Positions 33,587-46,210 of a stretch of DNA of 64,000 nt are shown here, piece after piece. The DNA is from Paraspadella gotoi. Taxonomy: Eukaryota > Chaetognatha. Each line of letters begins with the position of its first letter. Within the stretch, counting starts at the first letter, position 1. The stretch spans positions 28,059,778-28,123,777 of the forward strand of contig CM119264.1 in assembly GCA_051294375.1 (NCBI GenBank). The letters run 5' to 3'. Position numbers and translations under genes: made by a program. Under the pieces are notes generated by a model, which worked only from the letters and a program-made list of their open reading frames with translations, was not told the origin of the DNA and did no database searches.

Positions 33587-34310
33587 TGAATTTTTAAGCA
33601 ACTACAAGGCGTCGTGGATGTTTTCAAAACATTTAGTCGTTTTTATGTGCGCGCATTGTATTGCATACAACAAATAATTAATATTAAAATTAATAATTAA
33701 TATTTTTCACCTGATTTTAAGCTTTTCATCACTATCCAAATTAAATTAATTTTAAGAAGATTATAACGAATATGCTAAAACTGTTAAATACTTTATGTAT
33801 TTCTTACCTTTCTGACGCTTTTATTATGCATACAGAAATCTTATATGATTACTTTAATTATCTGACAATATCGTTAATAAATTTTTGATAAAAATAAATT
33901 TTAATAAAAGTTAAACCATAACAGTAACTTGCCCGAACCTTACCGGCTTACTTTAAAAATTTTTAAACCAAAATGCCATATACATAATATCAAAGAATTT
34001 TAAAACAATTAATGTATCGTCTAAAAGCTAAGACAGAGTACTATACGAATATTTATTAAGATTTTAAAAATCATTAAGAGCTTTACAGTAATGATTTTTT
34101 TAAATTTTGTCTCGATATAGGGTCACACCCCAGTAGAGTATTCTTGAAAAAATATTGTTACTTTATGTATAAATTGTTTATTATTATTATGGTTATTATC
34201 TATTCCCAACCTTTTACACGTTTTTTTGGATCTGCTCTAGTTCTTGGATGACAAACAGGTACATATTATAATGCTTTTTCGACTGTATACTGCATAGTGT
34301 ATATATAAAT
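33587..34310. other. AT-rich intergenic sequence, no gene seen
   Basis: No ORF or repeat is recognised. A GGGACCCTATATCGAGAC sequence near 33468 has an inverted partner GTCTCGATATAGGGTC at about 34110, so part of this region may be another foldback. Confidence 0.45.
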
Positions 34311-34314
34311 ACGT

Positions 34315-34512
34315 AATACAAAATTTTATTCCAATCCATCCATCCAATCACGAGTAATTGGAGTTTAATGCTAAAATGGGACGGACATTCAGACAGACAG
34401 ACAGACGGACGGACATCTGTTTTTTTGCATAAATTATCATCGTGAATTTCGTTTCGTTTGAAATAATAGAAAAAGTTTGAATTTGCTTTCAACAACGATT
34501 TTATTGGTACAG

Positions 34513-34587
<75 letters not shown>

Positions 34588-34712
34588 AGGAGACAGAGAG
34601 AGGGCAAAGTTTCCAACACAGAGTTGAGAAAAAGAATAGTGGTCAGATGTGAGGACAGGTTAAGGTGAAGACAGATGAGCTAGATTGTGAAAAGAAATTA
34701 AGTGGTGAAAAT

Positions 34713-34755
<43 letters not shown>

Positions 34756-34815
34756 TATCATAATTCGGGACCGACGGACCGACAAAATAAGCAGATAAGC
34801 AGATCCGACTAAAAA
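34315..34815 (-). repeat. Inverted dispersed-repeat pieces with long (GA)n
   Basis: The complement of the (CCGT)n family (34315-34437), then (GA)n at 34513-34583 and 34712-34752, then the family end CAGATCCGACTA near 34800. Confidence 0.75.
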
Positions 34816-35269
34816 CGATTTCTTATTTCGTTTTTTTTCCGCTACAGTTGACGCCATCGTGACCAGGATATAGGTAGCGGTAGCAGCATTAAAAAAATCC
34901 ATTATTGGTATTAGTTATTGTGTTAAAACATTTTTGGCAAATATATTCCGAACCATGAGTAATTCGCTAATTAAAATTATTATATTGCTGGATATTTTGG
35001 ATATTTTAAGTTTTTTAATTGATACTGATTACCCCACTTCTCATCAAAATATTGAAAAAAGAATTATACTTTGTAAAGATAACTTTTCATAAGCTATTTA
35101 AATCAGCTTTTAAAAATACAAAATTTAAAAAAGATTTTTGACTTTTTCTTTCTATAAATAATATTTAAAAAAATATAATATCATCACAGATGAATAAAAC
35201 GCGGAAACAGAGAAAAGGATTAAGGAAGAGGATTCCGGAAGAGGAAGAAGATTATAATTAGAGACAGTT

Positions 35270-35352
35270 TGAGTTTAGTTTTTACAACGATTTTATTTTA
35301 ATGTAAAACAGACATGTTTCGGCTTCATTTCAAGCCTTCAAACTGTCTCTAA
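35270..35352 (-). repeat. Stem-loop repeat with a GAAAC core
   Basis: On the minus strand an outer 11-bp stem (AGACAGTTTGA with TCAAACTGTCT) encloses GGCTT...AAGCC, then GAAACATGTCTG. It is related to the hammerhead-like element at 17042-17070 but lacks CTGATGA. Confidence 0.55.
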
Positions 35353-35639
35353 TCGTCCCAAACAACGAAAAGAAAGGATTTATATCACCATATATATGAT
35401 ATAATATTTAATATATACATATATATATATATATAATTTTGGTCCATTAAAAGTTTGTTTTAAAAATGTATGAAGTTTCATTTCAAATCAAACTTCTGAC
35501 CCACCCCATTGACATAGATTAGCCCTAATATGAGGATAGACAGATTGTCAGACAACAACGAAAATGACAGCAAAAAACTTGTCTGTTTCCGTAGAGAGAT
35601 TTATTTAAAAGCGAAAAGTCGTAAGACAGAAAATGTTTC

Positions 35640-35960
35640 CTGGGAAAATGGGTATCTAGCTAAAGGTACGTTCTAACTAGTCTCTCATCAGGGAAAAGAG
35701 GTAAGTAGGGTAAGGAATATATTGGTAATAAGTAACTATAACAAAGGGAACAAGGGTACATAAAAGGGAGAGAAGGGAGAGGGAAGGTTTGCAGACCCCG
35801 AGACCGAGAGGAGAAGTTGAGAGAGTGAGTCCGATCTCCAAGACTCTATCCGTGACTCCGTGGATGAAGAGGAGGGGATGACGAGGGGAGGAGGAGGCGT
35901 TGAGAGGGGGAAGAGAAGGCCCGGGGGAGAGAGACGTTCTGGCGGTAAGGTGAGCCTCTA
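35640..35960 (+). repeat. Third copy of the GGGTATCTAGCTAAAGG repeat
   Basis: A diverged copy of 5735-6060. It is GC-rich towards its end and shows no gene. Confidence 0.55.
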
Positions 35961-36969
35961 TCTTGGTTTCTTTACCCATCGGTTTAAGAGAAATCCTACA
36001 TTTTACGGTTTTTTTCAAATATGCAAATGTGATTCTCGTTGTCAGGAACGAAAAGGGTTGTCGAGGCCGTGACTTTGTCGTTGTTGTTGTTGTTGTTGTT
36101 AATGTTGTTGTCGTTGTTGATGTTGTTTTCTTTCCCCGTTGGAAAGAAAAATTAGTGATTCTCGATCGGCTCGTTTCTTCGCCGTATTTTTTCGACAGCT
36201 TAAGCAACGATTTCCGATTGGCTTATTTCCACCTGCAATCCAGGTATCTACAAAATCAGATACTCCTAATTTGCTTCTTTCTGCATCAAGTTCTAATATT
36301 AGCATATCACTCTTGATAAGCTCTGCATCTCGTTCCAGTGATAGCATAGTTCAGCATTCCCGATTGGCTTATGGACTATATCTCATCCGGGCAACTGCAA
36401 AGTCAAAAGATTCCCGATCGGCTTATGGGTTGCATCTCATCCGGGCAATTGCAAAGTCAAGTTTTTCTCCCCGATTGGCTTTTTTCTCTCTGCGTCTCAT
36501 CCAATTTGCGTTCGCGTTCGGTTTATTTTCCAATTTATTCCGCTGCTTTTTTTTTCTTCTTTTCTTAAATTCAATTTGGGCGAAAAAAGAGGGAAAAAAA
36601 TTTGTAAGAGAAAAAAAAACTATTAAATTTTTTCTCGAGGGAAAATAAAAAAAAAGAGAGAAAATAATAATAAAATTAAAAAAAAAAAACACTCGCAAAA
36701 AGAGAGAAAAAAGAAAGAGAAAAGGGGAGAGAGAAAGAAAAGAAGATGGAAATTGCGTATTTGCGTGACCAAGTCTCAATTGATTCTTATGCAATTCCCA
36801 ATAAAACTTTCCCTTTCTTGTCTTTGATCGCCTTTCCGAACGAAGGAACGAACGAGGGAACGAATGAACGAACGAAAAGAACGAAGGAACGAAAAGAGCG
36901 AACGAACGAATGAATGAATGAAAGAACGAAGAAACAAAGGAACAAAGGAACGTAGAAACGAACTTAAGA
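35961..36969. repeat. (GTT)n, CCGATTGGCTTAT repeats and GAAC array
   Basis: A (GTT)n tract (36075-36125) is followed by at least four degenerate units around TCCCGATTGGCTTAT (36205, 36358, 36411, 36468). A poly-A/poly-T stretch and a (GAAC/GAACGAAT)n array (36838-37060) come after. The ORFs of 169-191 codons here reflect repeat composition. Confidence 0.5.
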
Positions 36970-38835
36970 ACGAACCTAACAACGTATTTAAGAACCAACT
37001 TAAGACTAAACTTAAGAACGAACGTAAGAACGAATGAACGAACGAGCGAACGAAGTTAAGAATTAGGTGACAAACTCTTCTCCAATTTAGTTAAACTTAA
37101 AGACAGGAACCTTGATCTTTACTTCTTCGTCATTCAGCAACCAAATGCAAAATAGGTTTGATTTCACCGCCATTATTAACCTGGTTTTGAAACTAACTAA
37201 AGAATTAATTTTAGATTATTAAAAACTTTAAATTAAAACATCTGATTCCTATTGATACTTCATCCTTTTAAAAACGGTATAATTATGTCGAGAGCCAAAA
37301 AAAAAGAGGCGCGTATCAAAAACTGAAAACGAAAATATTGATATATTGAAAAAAATGATATTTCCCTTTTGTTTGATGCGAAAAAAAAAGAGAAAAAAAT
37401 GAAAAATGCGGGGACGAAAAAAGAATTTTTTTAAATCTTTTCTGTTGTTTTTTTTTCTGTTTTTTTTTTCAAGTTTTGTTGTTTTGTTTGTTTTTTTCAG
37501 ATCCGAGTTTGTGGGCGACGCGTCCTTCCTCGTTAATCGTCTCCATCCACGTCTGGCATCTGGCGGGGGAATAGTCGTTGTCGTCGTCGTCGTCGTCGTC
37601 GTCGTCATCGTTGTCATCGTTGTCGACGTTTAAACAAGCGAAATGGGGGAAAAAAAAAAAGAATAAAAGAACGTCCGTCCCCGGGATTCGAACTCCGGAC
37701 TTTTCGCGAATTCGGTCCACGTCTTCGCGAATTCGAAGACGAGAAAATAAAAACGTCTTCGAGAAGCGAATTGCGCGTCGGTTCCTCCTCCTCCTCTTCC
37801 TCCTTCTCTTCTTCCTCTTCTCTTTCCTCGCGCTTTTCCTCCCTTTTCCTCCTCTCGCCCTTTTACACTTTTCTCTCTTTCCTTCCTCCATTTACTTTCT
37901 CCTTTCCTCCCTTAAACCATCTCAATTGTCTCCTCTCCTTTTTTTATTTTCCTTTTCCATCTCACCTTCTCTTTTCCCTCTTCTACTTCCTCCTTTCTCC
38001 TCCTCCTCCTCCTCCTCCTCCTACTTCGCCTCATCGTCGGCGCGACGTCGCCTTCTCTTCCTCTTTCGATAAAAAAAAAAAGGCTGGACCAGTCGTAGTC
38101 ATCGACATCATTATCATCGTCGTTATCATCATCATCATCAGCATCATCTTCATCATCATAATGATAATCTTCATCATTATCACCTTCATCATTGTCATTA
38201 TCATCATCATTGTAAATTAAATTTAGAAGTTAGATTTAGATTTAGAATTTAGATTTAGAATTTAGAATTAGAATAAAGATTTAGAATTTAGATTTAGAAT
38301 TTAGATTTAGAATTTAGATTTAGAATTTAGATTTAGATTTAGAATTTAGATTTAGAATCCTCAACTTGAATTTTATTGTTTCCATTATTTATTTAAACCA
38401 TTTGAAAGCACTGTCCGAGCAAGCGTCATAAAATGTGGGTTTTTTTTTCAATAAATATTTATTTAAATTTTGGAATCATTATAAGTGATGGTCCTTTAAA
38501 CGCTATTTCGAATGTGCCCGCTGTCAGAAGTCATACAAATTCGAATGTATATACCATATAGCATACCCGTCCTTTTCATACTCCACAAAACCACTGACGT
38601 CAATAAAACTCGACAGAGAGCGATCACTTTATCCCGTCTGCTCTCCGCATTTTCTAAGGTAAAAAACAAAAAAACATCGCGGTTCAGTTTTTCTCATTTC
38701 GGTTTTTGTGACTCTTTTGTTCTCTCTCTCTCTCTCTCTTTGAGCGTCTGTCTCCGTCTGACTCTCTACGTCTCTGTCTGTCGCCGGTTAAGCGGTGGGT
38801 TCAAAAGGGCGCCATGTGAGAGAATCCTCTCTCTC

Positions 38836-38891
<56 letters not shown>

Positions 38892-40242
38892 TATCTTCTG
38901 TCTCTCTCTTCTCTCTCCCAAACCGCCCTCACATGCATGGCGTTCGAGTGCAGGTAGGCATTTGCATGAATCATTAATCGCCTGATCGGGGGGGCGACTG
39001 CGGGGGAGTCTGGAGGTGAAGGCCATCGACCAATATATGAGCATTTCTCCGTCGCTCGCTCGGTTGTCATCCGAATTGATTCCTCGAGTCTTCGATTCGT
39101 CCATCTTGTTCCTGTAGGAAGAAGAGGAGGAAGAAGAGGAGGAGAAGGATGAAGAAGAGGAGGTCAATCGAGTTGACTAAGGGGTAGAATTTGGTAAGGG
39201 TTCGGGCTGCAGTAGTCAAGGTAAGGTAGAGATAAAGTATGGGGTTGTCGGAGTAAAGTCGACAAAAAAAGTCATCTGCAGGAGATGCGTCGTGTGGCAG
39301 AGAAATTGATTTCATATGGAGGGTCATTTTTATCTGGGTCAGAAGAAAAACAATGTAGTAAACCACAGTTACCAACCACAGTCGCTTCTTAAATGTCTAC
39401 AGTTGGCTTTTCTATTTCATTCGCTCATCTCTATGATTATTAATGTGTGGCTCTGGTTAAATTATTGGTTTATACAATATACAATATACAATATGAAATT
39501 GGTACAACCAATATAAAAATTATCCATTCATTTAATAAATAAGCTATCTTGCCCCTGACTTTGGACAGGCTTTGGTGGTTTAAGGCCTCCATCACTCTTA
39601 CAAGATAATGACATAGCAGGTCCCTGCAAGCTTTCAATCAAGACTCTCTCACAGTCTCGTTTATTAGTATATTAGTCCCAAGCCGAGTCGCCCTCTTCGT
39701 TTACTGATTACTTTTTCCGATGGAATATTGTCTGCAAGACTTTCATATTCTTTTTTTCCTTTTTTATTTTACGCATTTTTTTTTCTACTCTTCCTCTTCT
39801 CTTTCCTTTCATATTTTAGAGCTATTAACTTTTCCTACCTTCCCCTCAGTTTATTCTGTACTATCCCAGTTTTTCTCTTCCAAATTTTTCTAACTTTCTC
39901 TTCTTTACTAGTCTTTAGTTTCTCATTTGTTAAGCTTATATGTTCTCCCTTTTCTTTTCTTTGTTAATCAGCTTCCCATTTTTCCTACCTTCCTCTCTCC
40001 TCCTTATTATATGTTCTTCCTTTTCTTTTCTTTGTTAATCATCTTCCCATTTTTCCTACCTTTCTCTCTCCTCCTTATTATATGTTCTCCCTTTTCTTTT
40101 CTTTGTTAATCAGCTTCCCATTTTTCATACCTTCCTCTCTCCTCCTTATTCCTCACATCCCAACCTCCTTCCAAAAATAGGCAATAGAGAAAAGCGGTTT
40201 CTGAAACGAGTTCTCTCTCTCACCATCGTTTCCTGTTTTTTA

Positions 40243-40277
<35 letters not shown>
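36970..40277. repeat. Left arm of a large palindrome
   Basis: The sequence is complementary to about 40544-44330. It includes (GTC)n (37577-37625), CCT-rich sequence (37785-38030), (ATC)n (38100-38215), a 12-13-bp TTTAGAATTTAGA minisatellite (38220-38358), and (CT)n (38835-38890). A copy of the TTATTTATTAAATGAATGG family is at 39494-39665, and CCTTTTCTTTTCTTTG repeats lie near 39950-40110. No gene is seen. Confidence 0.85.
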
Positions 40278-40302
40278 NNNNNNNNNNNNNNNNNNNNNNN
40301 NN
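40278..40302. other. 25-N gap at the palindrome centre
   Basis: Exactly 25 N within (CT)n, between the inverted arms. Confidence 0.95.
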
Positions 40303-40313
40303 TCTCTTTTCTG

Positions 40314-40351
<38 letters not shown>

Positions 40352-40486
40352 TTCTCTCTCTTCTCTCTCTCTCTCTTCTCTCTCTCCTCTCTCTCTCTCT
40401 CTTCCCCATACCGGCTCAGCATCGCAAAGGAGTTAACCTGAGATCTGGCACGCAAAAATCAACTTAGGTGAGAGAGAGAGAGAGGA

Positions 40487-40543
<57 letters not shown>
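40303..40543. repeat. Palindrome centre: (CT)n, unique core, (GA)n
   Basis: CT-rich sequence, then about 60 unique bases (CCATACCGGCTCAGCATCGC onward), then (GA)n to 40543. The unique core occurs once in the window. Confidence 0.65.
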
Positions 40544-40547
<4 letters not shown>

Positions 40548-42275
40548 AAAAACAGGAAAACGATGGTGAGAGAGAGAACTCGTTTCAAGAAACCGCTTTT
40601 CTCTATTGCCTATTTTTGGAAGGAAGGTTGGGAATGTGAGGAATAAGGAGGTAGAGGAAGGTAGGAAAAATGGGAAGCTGATTAACAAAGAAAAGAAAAG
40701 GGAGAACATATAATAAGGAGGAGAGAGGAAGGTAGGAAAAATGGGAAGATGATTAACAAAGAAAGAAAAGGGAGAACATATAATAGGAGGAGAGAGGAAG
40801 GTAGGAAAAATGGGAAGCTTGATTAACAAAGAAAAAAAAGGGAGAACATATAAGCTAGGAATGAGAGAATAAGCGTAAAGGCAAAGAATGTTGGAAGCTA
40901 TTTGGAAAGCGAAAAAAAGGATAGACAAGAATAATGAGGAGGAGAGGAGGAAAGAAGTCTATATGAAAAGATACGAAGAGGAAGAGTAGAAAATACGTAA
41001 CAGATAAAAAAGGAAGAAAATATAATAGTCTTTGAGAGAGAGTATTCATGAAAAAGTCAGTAGGAAATGGTCATTACAAAGCATAAGCAAGAAGTAATCA
41101 TTGATTATAGGGCAAGAATTCGAGAAAGTAGCATATAGCTGGCATCGTAACACAAAAAAGAAAGAAATATTTAATAATGTAGGAGAGATGTTTAAGTCAG
41201 GTTTTTAAAATGGGAATATTAAAAAATGGGTTTAAGATTTAAATGGGTAAAGCATATACTTAATATTAAAGATTTGTAAAAGAAGAGAAAGTTAAGAAAA
41301 ATTTGCGAAGAGAAAAACTGGGATAAGTAGCACGAATAAATTGAGGGGAAGGTAGGAATAGTAATAGCTCTAAAATATGAAAGGAAAGAGAAAGGAAAGA
41401 TAGAAAAAAAAATGCGTAAATAAAAAAAGGACAAAAGAAGAATATTGAAAAGTCTTGCAGACACAATATTCAATCGGAAAAAGTAATCAGTTAAACGAAG
41501 TAGAGGACGATCGGCTTCGGGACTAATAACTATAACGAGACTGTGAGAGAGTCCTTGATTGTAAAGCTTGCAGGGACCTGCTAATGTCCTTATCTTGTAA
41601 AGTGATGGAGGCCTTAACCACGCAAAGGCCTGTCCAAAGTCAGGGGGCAAGATAGCTTATTTATTAAATGAATGGATAATTTTATATTGGTTGTACGCAA
41701 TTATCATATTGATTATATTGGTATATTGTATAATCGCAATAATTTTAACCAGAGCCACACATTAATAATCATAGAGATGAGCGAATGAAATGAAAAGCCA
41801 ACTGTAAGACATTTAAGAAGCGACTGTGGTTGGTAACTGTGGTTTTACTACATTGTTTTTTTCTTCTGACCCCAGATAAAATGACCCTCCATATGAAACT
41901 CAATTTCTCTGGCCACACGACGCATCTACCTGCAGATGACTTTTTTTGTCGACTTTACTCCTGAAACCCCATACTTTATCTCTACTTACCTTGACTACTG
42001 CAGCCCGAACCCTTACCAAATTCTACCCCTTAGTCAACTCGATTGACCTCCTCTTCTTCATCCTTCTCCTCTCCTTCTTCTCCTCTTCTTCCTACAGGAA
42101 CAAGATGGACGAATCGAAGACTCGAGGAATAATTCCGGGCTACGACGACGACGAGGAATGCTCATTATATCGGTCGATGGCATTCACTCTCCAGACTCCC
42201 CGCAGTCGCCCCCCCATCAGTCTGATTCAATGATTCATGGCAAATGAACGCGATAGAGAGGGAGTGGGGGGGTTG

Positions 42276-42310
<35 letters not shown>

Positions 42311-42311
42311 G

Positions 42312-42343
<32 letters not shown>

Positions 42344-44330
42344 AGGAGAGAAGAAAAAGAGAGAGAAGAGAGGATTCTGCTCACATGGCGCCCTTTTGGA
42401 ACGCCACACCGGGCTTACCGGCGACAAAAGAGACAAGAAAGACGGAGAAGTCAGACGGAGACGAGCGCTTCATAAAGAGAGAGAGAGAGAGGAAGAGCAG
42501 AAGAGAGAGAGAGAGAGAGAGAGAGGAGGGAGGAGAGAGAGAGAGAGAGAGAGAGAGCAAAGAGTCACAAAAACCGAATGAGAAAAACTGAACCGCGGAT
42601 GTTTTTTTGTTACCTTAGAAAAATGCGGAGAGCAGGACGGGATAAAAGTGATCGCTCCTCTGTCGAGTTTTAATTTGACGTCATGTGGTTTGTGGAGTAT
42701 GAAAGGGACGGGTATGCCTATACATGGGTAATATACTATTCGAATTTGTATGACTTTCTGACAGCGGCCAACATTCGAATGCGTTTAAAGGACGCATCAG
42801 ATTTATAATGATTTCCAAATTTAAAATAAATATTTTTATTGAAAAAAAAACCACATTCTAATGACGCTTGCCTGCCGACAGTGCTTTCAAATGGTTTAAA
42901 TAAAATAATGGAAACAATAAATTCAAGTTGAAGGATTCCTAAATCTAAATTCTAAATCTAAAATCTAAATCTAATCTAAAATTCTAAATCTAAATTCTAA
43001 ATCTAAATTCTAAATCTTTATTTAATTCTAATTCTAAATCTAAATTCTAATCTAAATCTAACCTTCTAATTTAATTACAATGATGATGATAATGACAATG
43101 ATGAAGGTGGGAAAATAATGATGAAGATTATCCATTATGATGATGAAGATTGATGCTGATGATGATGATGATAACGACGATGATTAATGATGTGATGACT
43201 AGACTGGTCCAGCTTTTTTTTTATCGAAAGAGGAAGAGAAGGCGACGTCGCGGGCCGACGATGAGGCGAAGTAGGAGAGGAGAGGAGGAGGAGGAGAAAG
43301 GAGGAATAGAGAGGGAAAAGAGAAGGTGAGATGGAAAAGGAAAATAAAAAAAAAGGAGAGGGAGACATTGAGATGGTTTTAAGGAGGAAAGGAGAAAGTA
43401 AATGGAGGAAGGAAAGAAGAGTAAAAGTGTAAAAGGGCGAGAGAGGAAAGGGAGGAAAAGCGCGAGGAAAGAGAAGAGGAGAAGAGAGAAGGAAGTGAGG
43501 AGGAGGAGGAACCGACGGCGCAATTCGCTTCTCGAAGAGTTTTTTTTTTCGTCTTTCGGAATTCGCGAAAGACGTGGACCTGATTCCGCGAAAGTTCCGG
43601 AGTTCCGAATCCCGGGGACGGACGTTCTTTTAATTCTTTTTTTTTTTCCCCATTTCGCTGTTTAAACGTCGACAACGATGAACCGATGACGAACGACGAC
43701 CGACGAAACGACGACGACAACGACTATCCCGCCCCGCCAGATGCCAGACGTGGATGGAGACGATTAACGAGGAAGGACGCGTCGCCCACAATCTCGGAAT
43801 CTGAAAAACAACAAAACAAACAAAAACTTGAAAAAAAACAGAAAAAAAAACAACAGAAAAGATTTAAAAAAATTCTTTTTTCTCCCCGCATTTTTTCATT
43901 TTTTTTTTTTTTTTCGCATCAAACAAAAGGGAATATCATTTTTTTCAATAATCAATATTTTCGTTTCATTTTTTGATACGCGCCTCTTTTTTTTTGGCTC
44001 TCGACATAATTATAATCCCGTTTTTTAAAAGGATGAGTATAATAGGAAATCAGATGTTTTAATTTAAAAGTTTTTATAATCTAAAATTAATTCTTTAGTT
44101 AGTTTTCAAAACCAGGTTAATATGGCGGTGAAATCAAACCTATTGTTGCATTTGGTTGCTGAAAATGAACGAAGATAGGTAAAGAATCAAGGTTCCTGTC
44201 TTTTAAGTTTTAACTAAATTGGAGATAGAGTTTGTCACCCTATTCTTATCGTTCGCGTCGTTCGTCCAATTCGTTCTTACGTTCGTTCTTAAAGTTTAGT
44301 TTAAGTTGGGTTCTTACCATAGTTGTTAGG
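40544..44330. repeat. Right arm of the large palindrome
   Basis: Reverse-complement copy of 36970-40277 with many small indels, ending near CCATAGTTGTTAGGTG. It contains the inverted minisatellite (42938-43073), the (GAT)n tract (43080-43195) and GA tracts (42280-42345). Confidence 0.85.
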
Positions 44331-45776
44331 TGAGAGAAAAAGAGAGAGAGAGAAAGAGAGAGAGAGAGAAACCCGGCTTTAGATCGAAAGACTTTTTTCT
44401 GGGTTACGCGCCAAATAGAAATGTCAAGTTGGAAATTAAAAAAATAGAGAGAATGAGCTGGAGTGAAAGAAAAAGGTGGAATGAGCTGGAGTGAAAGAAA
44501 AAGGAAGAAGATTGTAAGAACCTAATATAATCTTATCCCTTTCACATAAGAATTAAAGATTTAAAGTTTAGCTAAAATCCGGTTATTTTCCTGTTAAGAT
44601 TGGGGATTTTTTTCGTAATGACAGATAAGTATCTAGTATCTATAATTCAATAATTTCGTTAATTTATGCAACCAAGTTTTGAGGTCTAAAAGGTTTTCAA
44701 AAAAATTCAAAACGTTCAAAACTAATTCGATATCGTAACAGAACCACTTTTTTATTCAAAAAAATTAAAAAAAAAATAAATTTACTAAATAGAAATGAAT
44801 AAAATGCAAAAATATATGAAAGAATAAGTTTAAATCACGGTGTCAACGTTTTCTTTAATATTCACACGTTCTGAAAAATATATCAAGTGGACTTTTGTTT
44901 ACTCGGCTTTAAAAATTATCCTTGAGATGTCGAAATAGATAAAAGACAAGTGGAAGAAAACAAAATAGCAGTCAATGAAAGTTTTAAGAGAAAGAAAGAG
45001 AGAGTAAGAAAATTTTGAGAGTAAGAAAAAGAAAATGTCATCTATTTCTTTTCTCATGTTTTTAATAACTAGAAAAGAATCGATCCTCACTCAATATTCA
45101 TTGTTTATTGGTAAGCTAAGTTAAAACGGCATATTATCATAATGGACTTTCCGAGGGAACTAAAAATTCTACGAATTCAAATTCAAAGGTTATTTGAAAT
45201 AACCCAGATAGCCTCGGCCAAACCCTTTTTCCTCTTCTTTAAATTATTCGTCGACGCGACTCTCGATCGCGAATCGGGAACTTGAGACCAAGATGTGGAA
45301 TCTTTGGCCGTCGGACTTCGAGCCGTTCTGCTCCTAAGGCGACTCTTGCATTGCGCACCACGAAGGCCAATACAGAGGAGATTAAAAAATAAATTGAATA
45401 AAAAAATTATTGGGAACAAAAACTGTCATGTTTGTTTTAGTTTATGCCATTTGAAATCATGATTAGATTAATTTAATGTTACAGAAAAATAAAAACCTAG
45501 GTATTCGTTAACAAAATAACTTTTTGGTTATCAAATTTAATAAAAAGCAGAAATTAGTGTTGACTGCAGTTTTATTCATTAAGTTTTATGTATATCGAGT
45601 TAAAAAAACCGTTTAGAGAAAAAAAAGCAACTATTAGCACTAAAATTGAATTATGTTAATGGTATCATTATTTCATTAAAAGTGACCACAGACGCAGTTT
45701 GGTTTTTTCCGAATAATTTAAATTCCGCTTCTGGGCTCCTTCAATATAACCGAACGGTAAAGAAATCCAGAGATCC

Positions 45777-45779
<3 letters not shown>
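44331..45779. other. AT-rich sequence, no gene seen
   Basis: It starts with GA tracts (44335-44370) and a short direct repeat (AATGAGCTGGAGTGAAAGAAAAAGG at 44452 and 44481). A GC-richer stretch at 45200-45370 reads open for 78 codons on the minus strand, but it has no recognisable domain and weak splice context. Confidence 0.4.

Positions 45780-45858
<79 letters not shown>
45780..45858 (+). repeat. (GA)n, about 79 bp
   Basis: An uninterrupted GA dinucleotide repeat. Confidence 0.95.
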
Positions 45859-45860
<2 letters not shown>

Positions 45861-46159
45861 AATTGGCGTATCTTTTGTGAATATTTTCTCTTTTTTTTTG
45901 GTTACTTTTATAACCTTTTTATTTACAAAAATCCTACTAAGTTTGAATGATTTAGTTAATCATGGAAATTCGTTTATCAACACTATTTTAATCCTCAATT
46001 CATAATTTTTCTTTTTATCTTTTATCTTGTTTTTTATAATCTTCTCTTTTCGGCAGAAAGAAAATCCTTTTGATGCCAAAGGCCAATTTTTAAGAATCAA
46101 CAAAATTTTTTTTCTAAATCCTAGAATTGATTCTTCGCGATCCTCCTACGACATTTCCC

Positions 46160-46210
46160 TGTCGTCGTCGTCGTCGTCGTCTTTGTGGTCGTCGTCGTCG
46201 TCGTCCTCGT
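46160..46210 (+). repeat. (GTC)n interrupted trinucleotide repeat
   Basis: Two GTC arrays separated by TTTGTG. One frame gives poly-Ser and another poly-Val, hence hydrophobic spurious peptides. Confidence 0.8.

Noticed and set aside
35677-36648. Overlapping ORFs of 82-176 codons on both strands
   Set aside because: The ORFs overlap GC-rich repeat, (GTT)n and degenerate TCCCGATTGG units. No splice sites or domain pattern.
37656-37710. tRNA-like T-arm on the minus strand (GTTCGAATCCC)
   Set aside because: No matching acceptor or anticodon arm could be folded upstream. The inverted copy at 43600 has a disrupted arm.
37249-38220. ORFs of 122-164 codons in the palindrome arm
   Set aside because: They read through GTC, TCC and ATC tracts. 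The inverted copy at 43135-43976 does not keep the frames.
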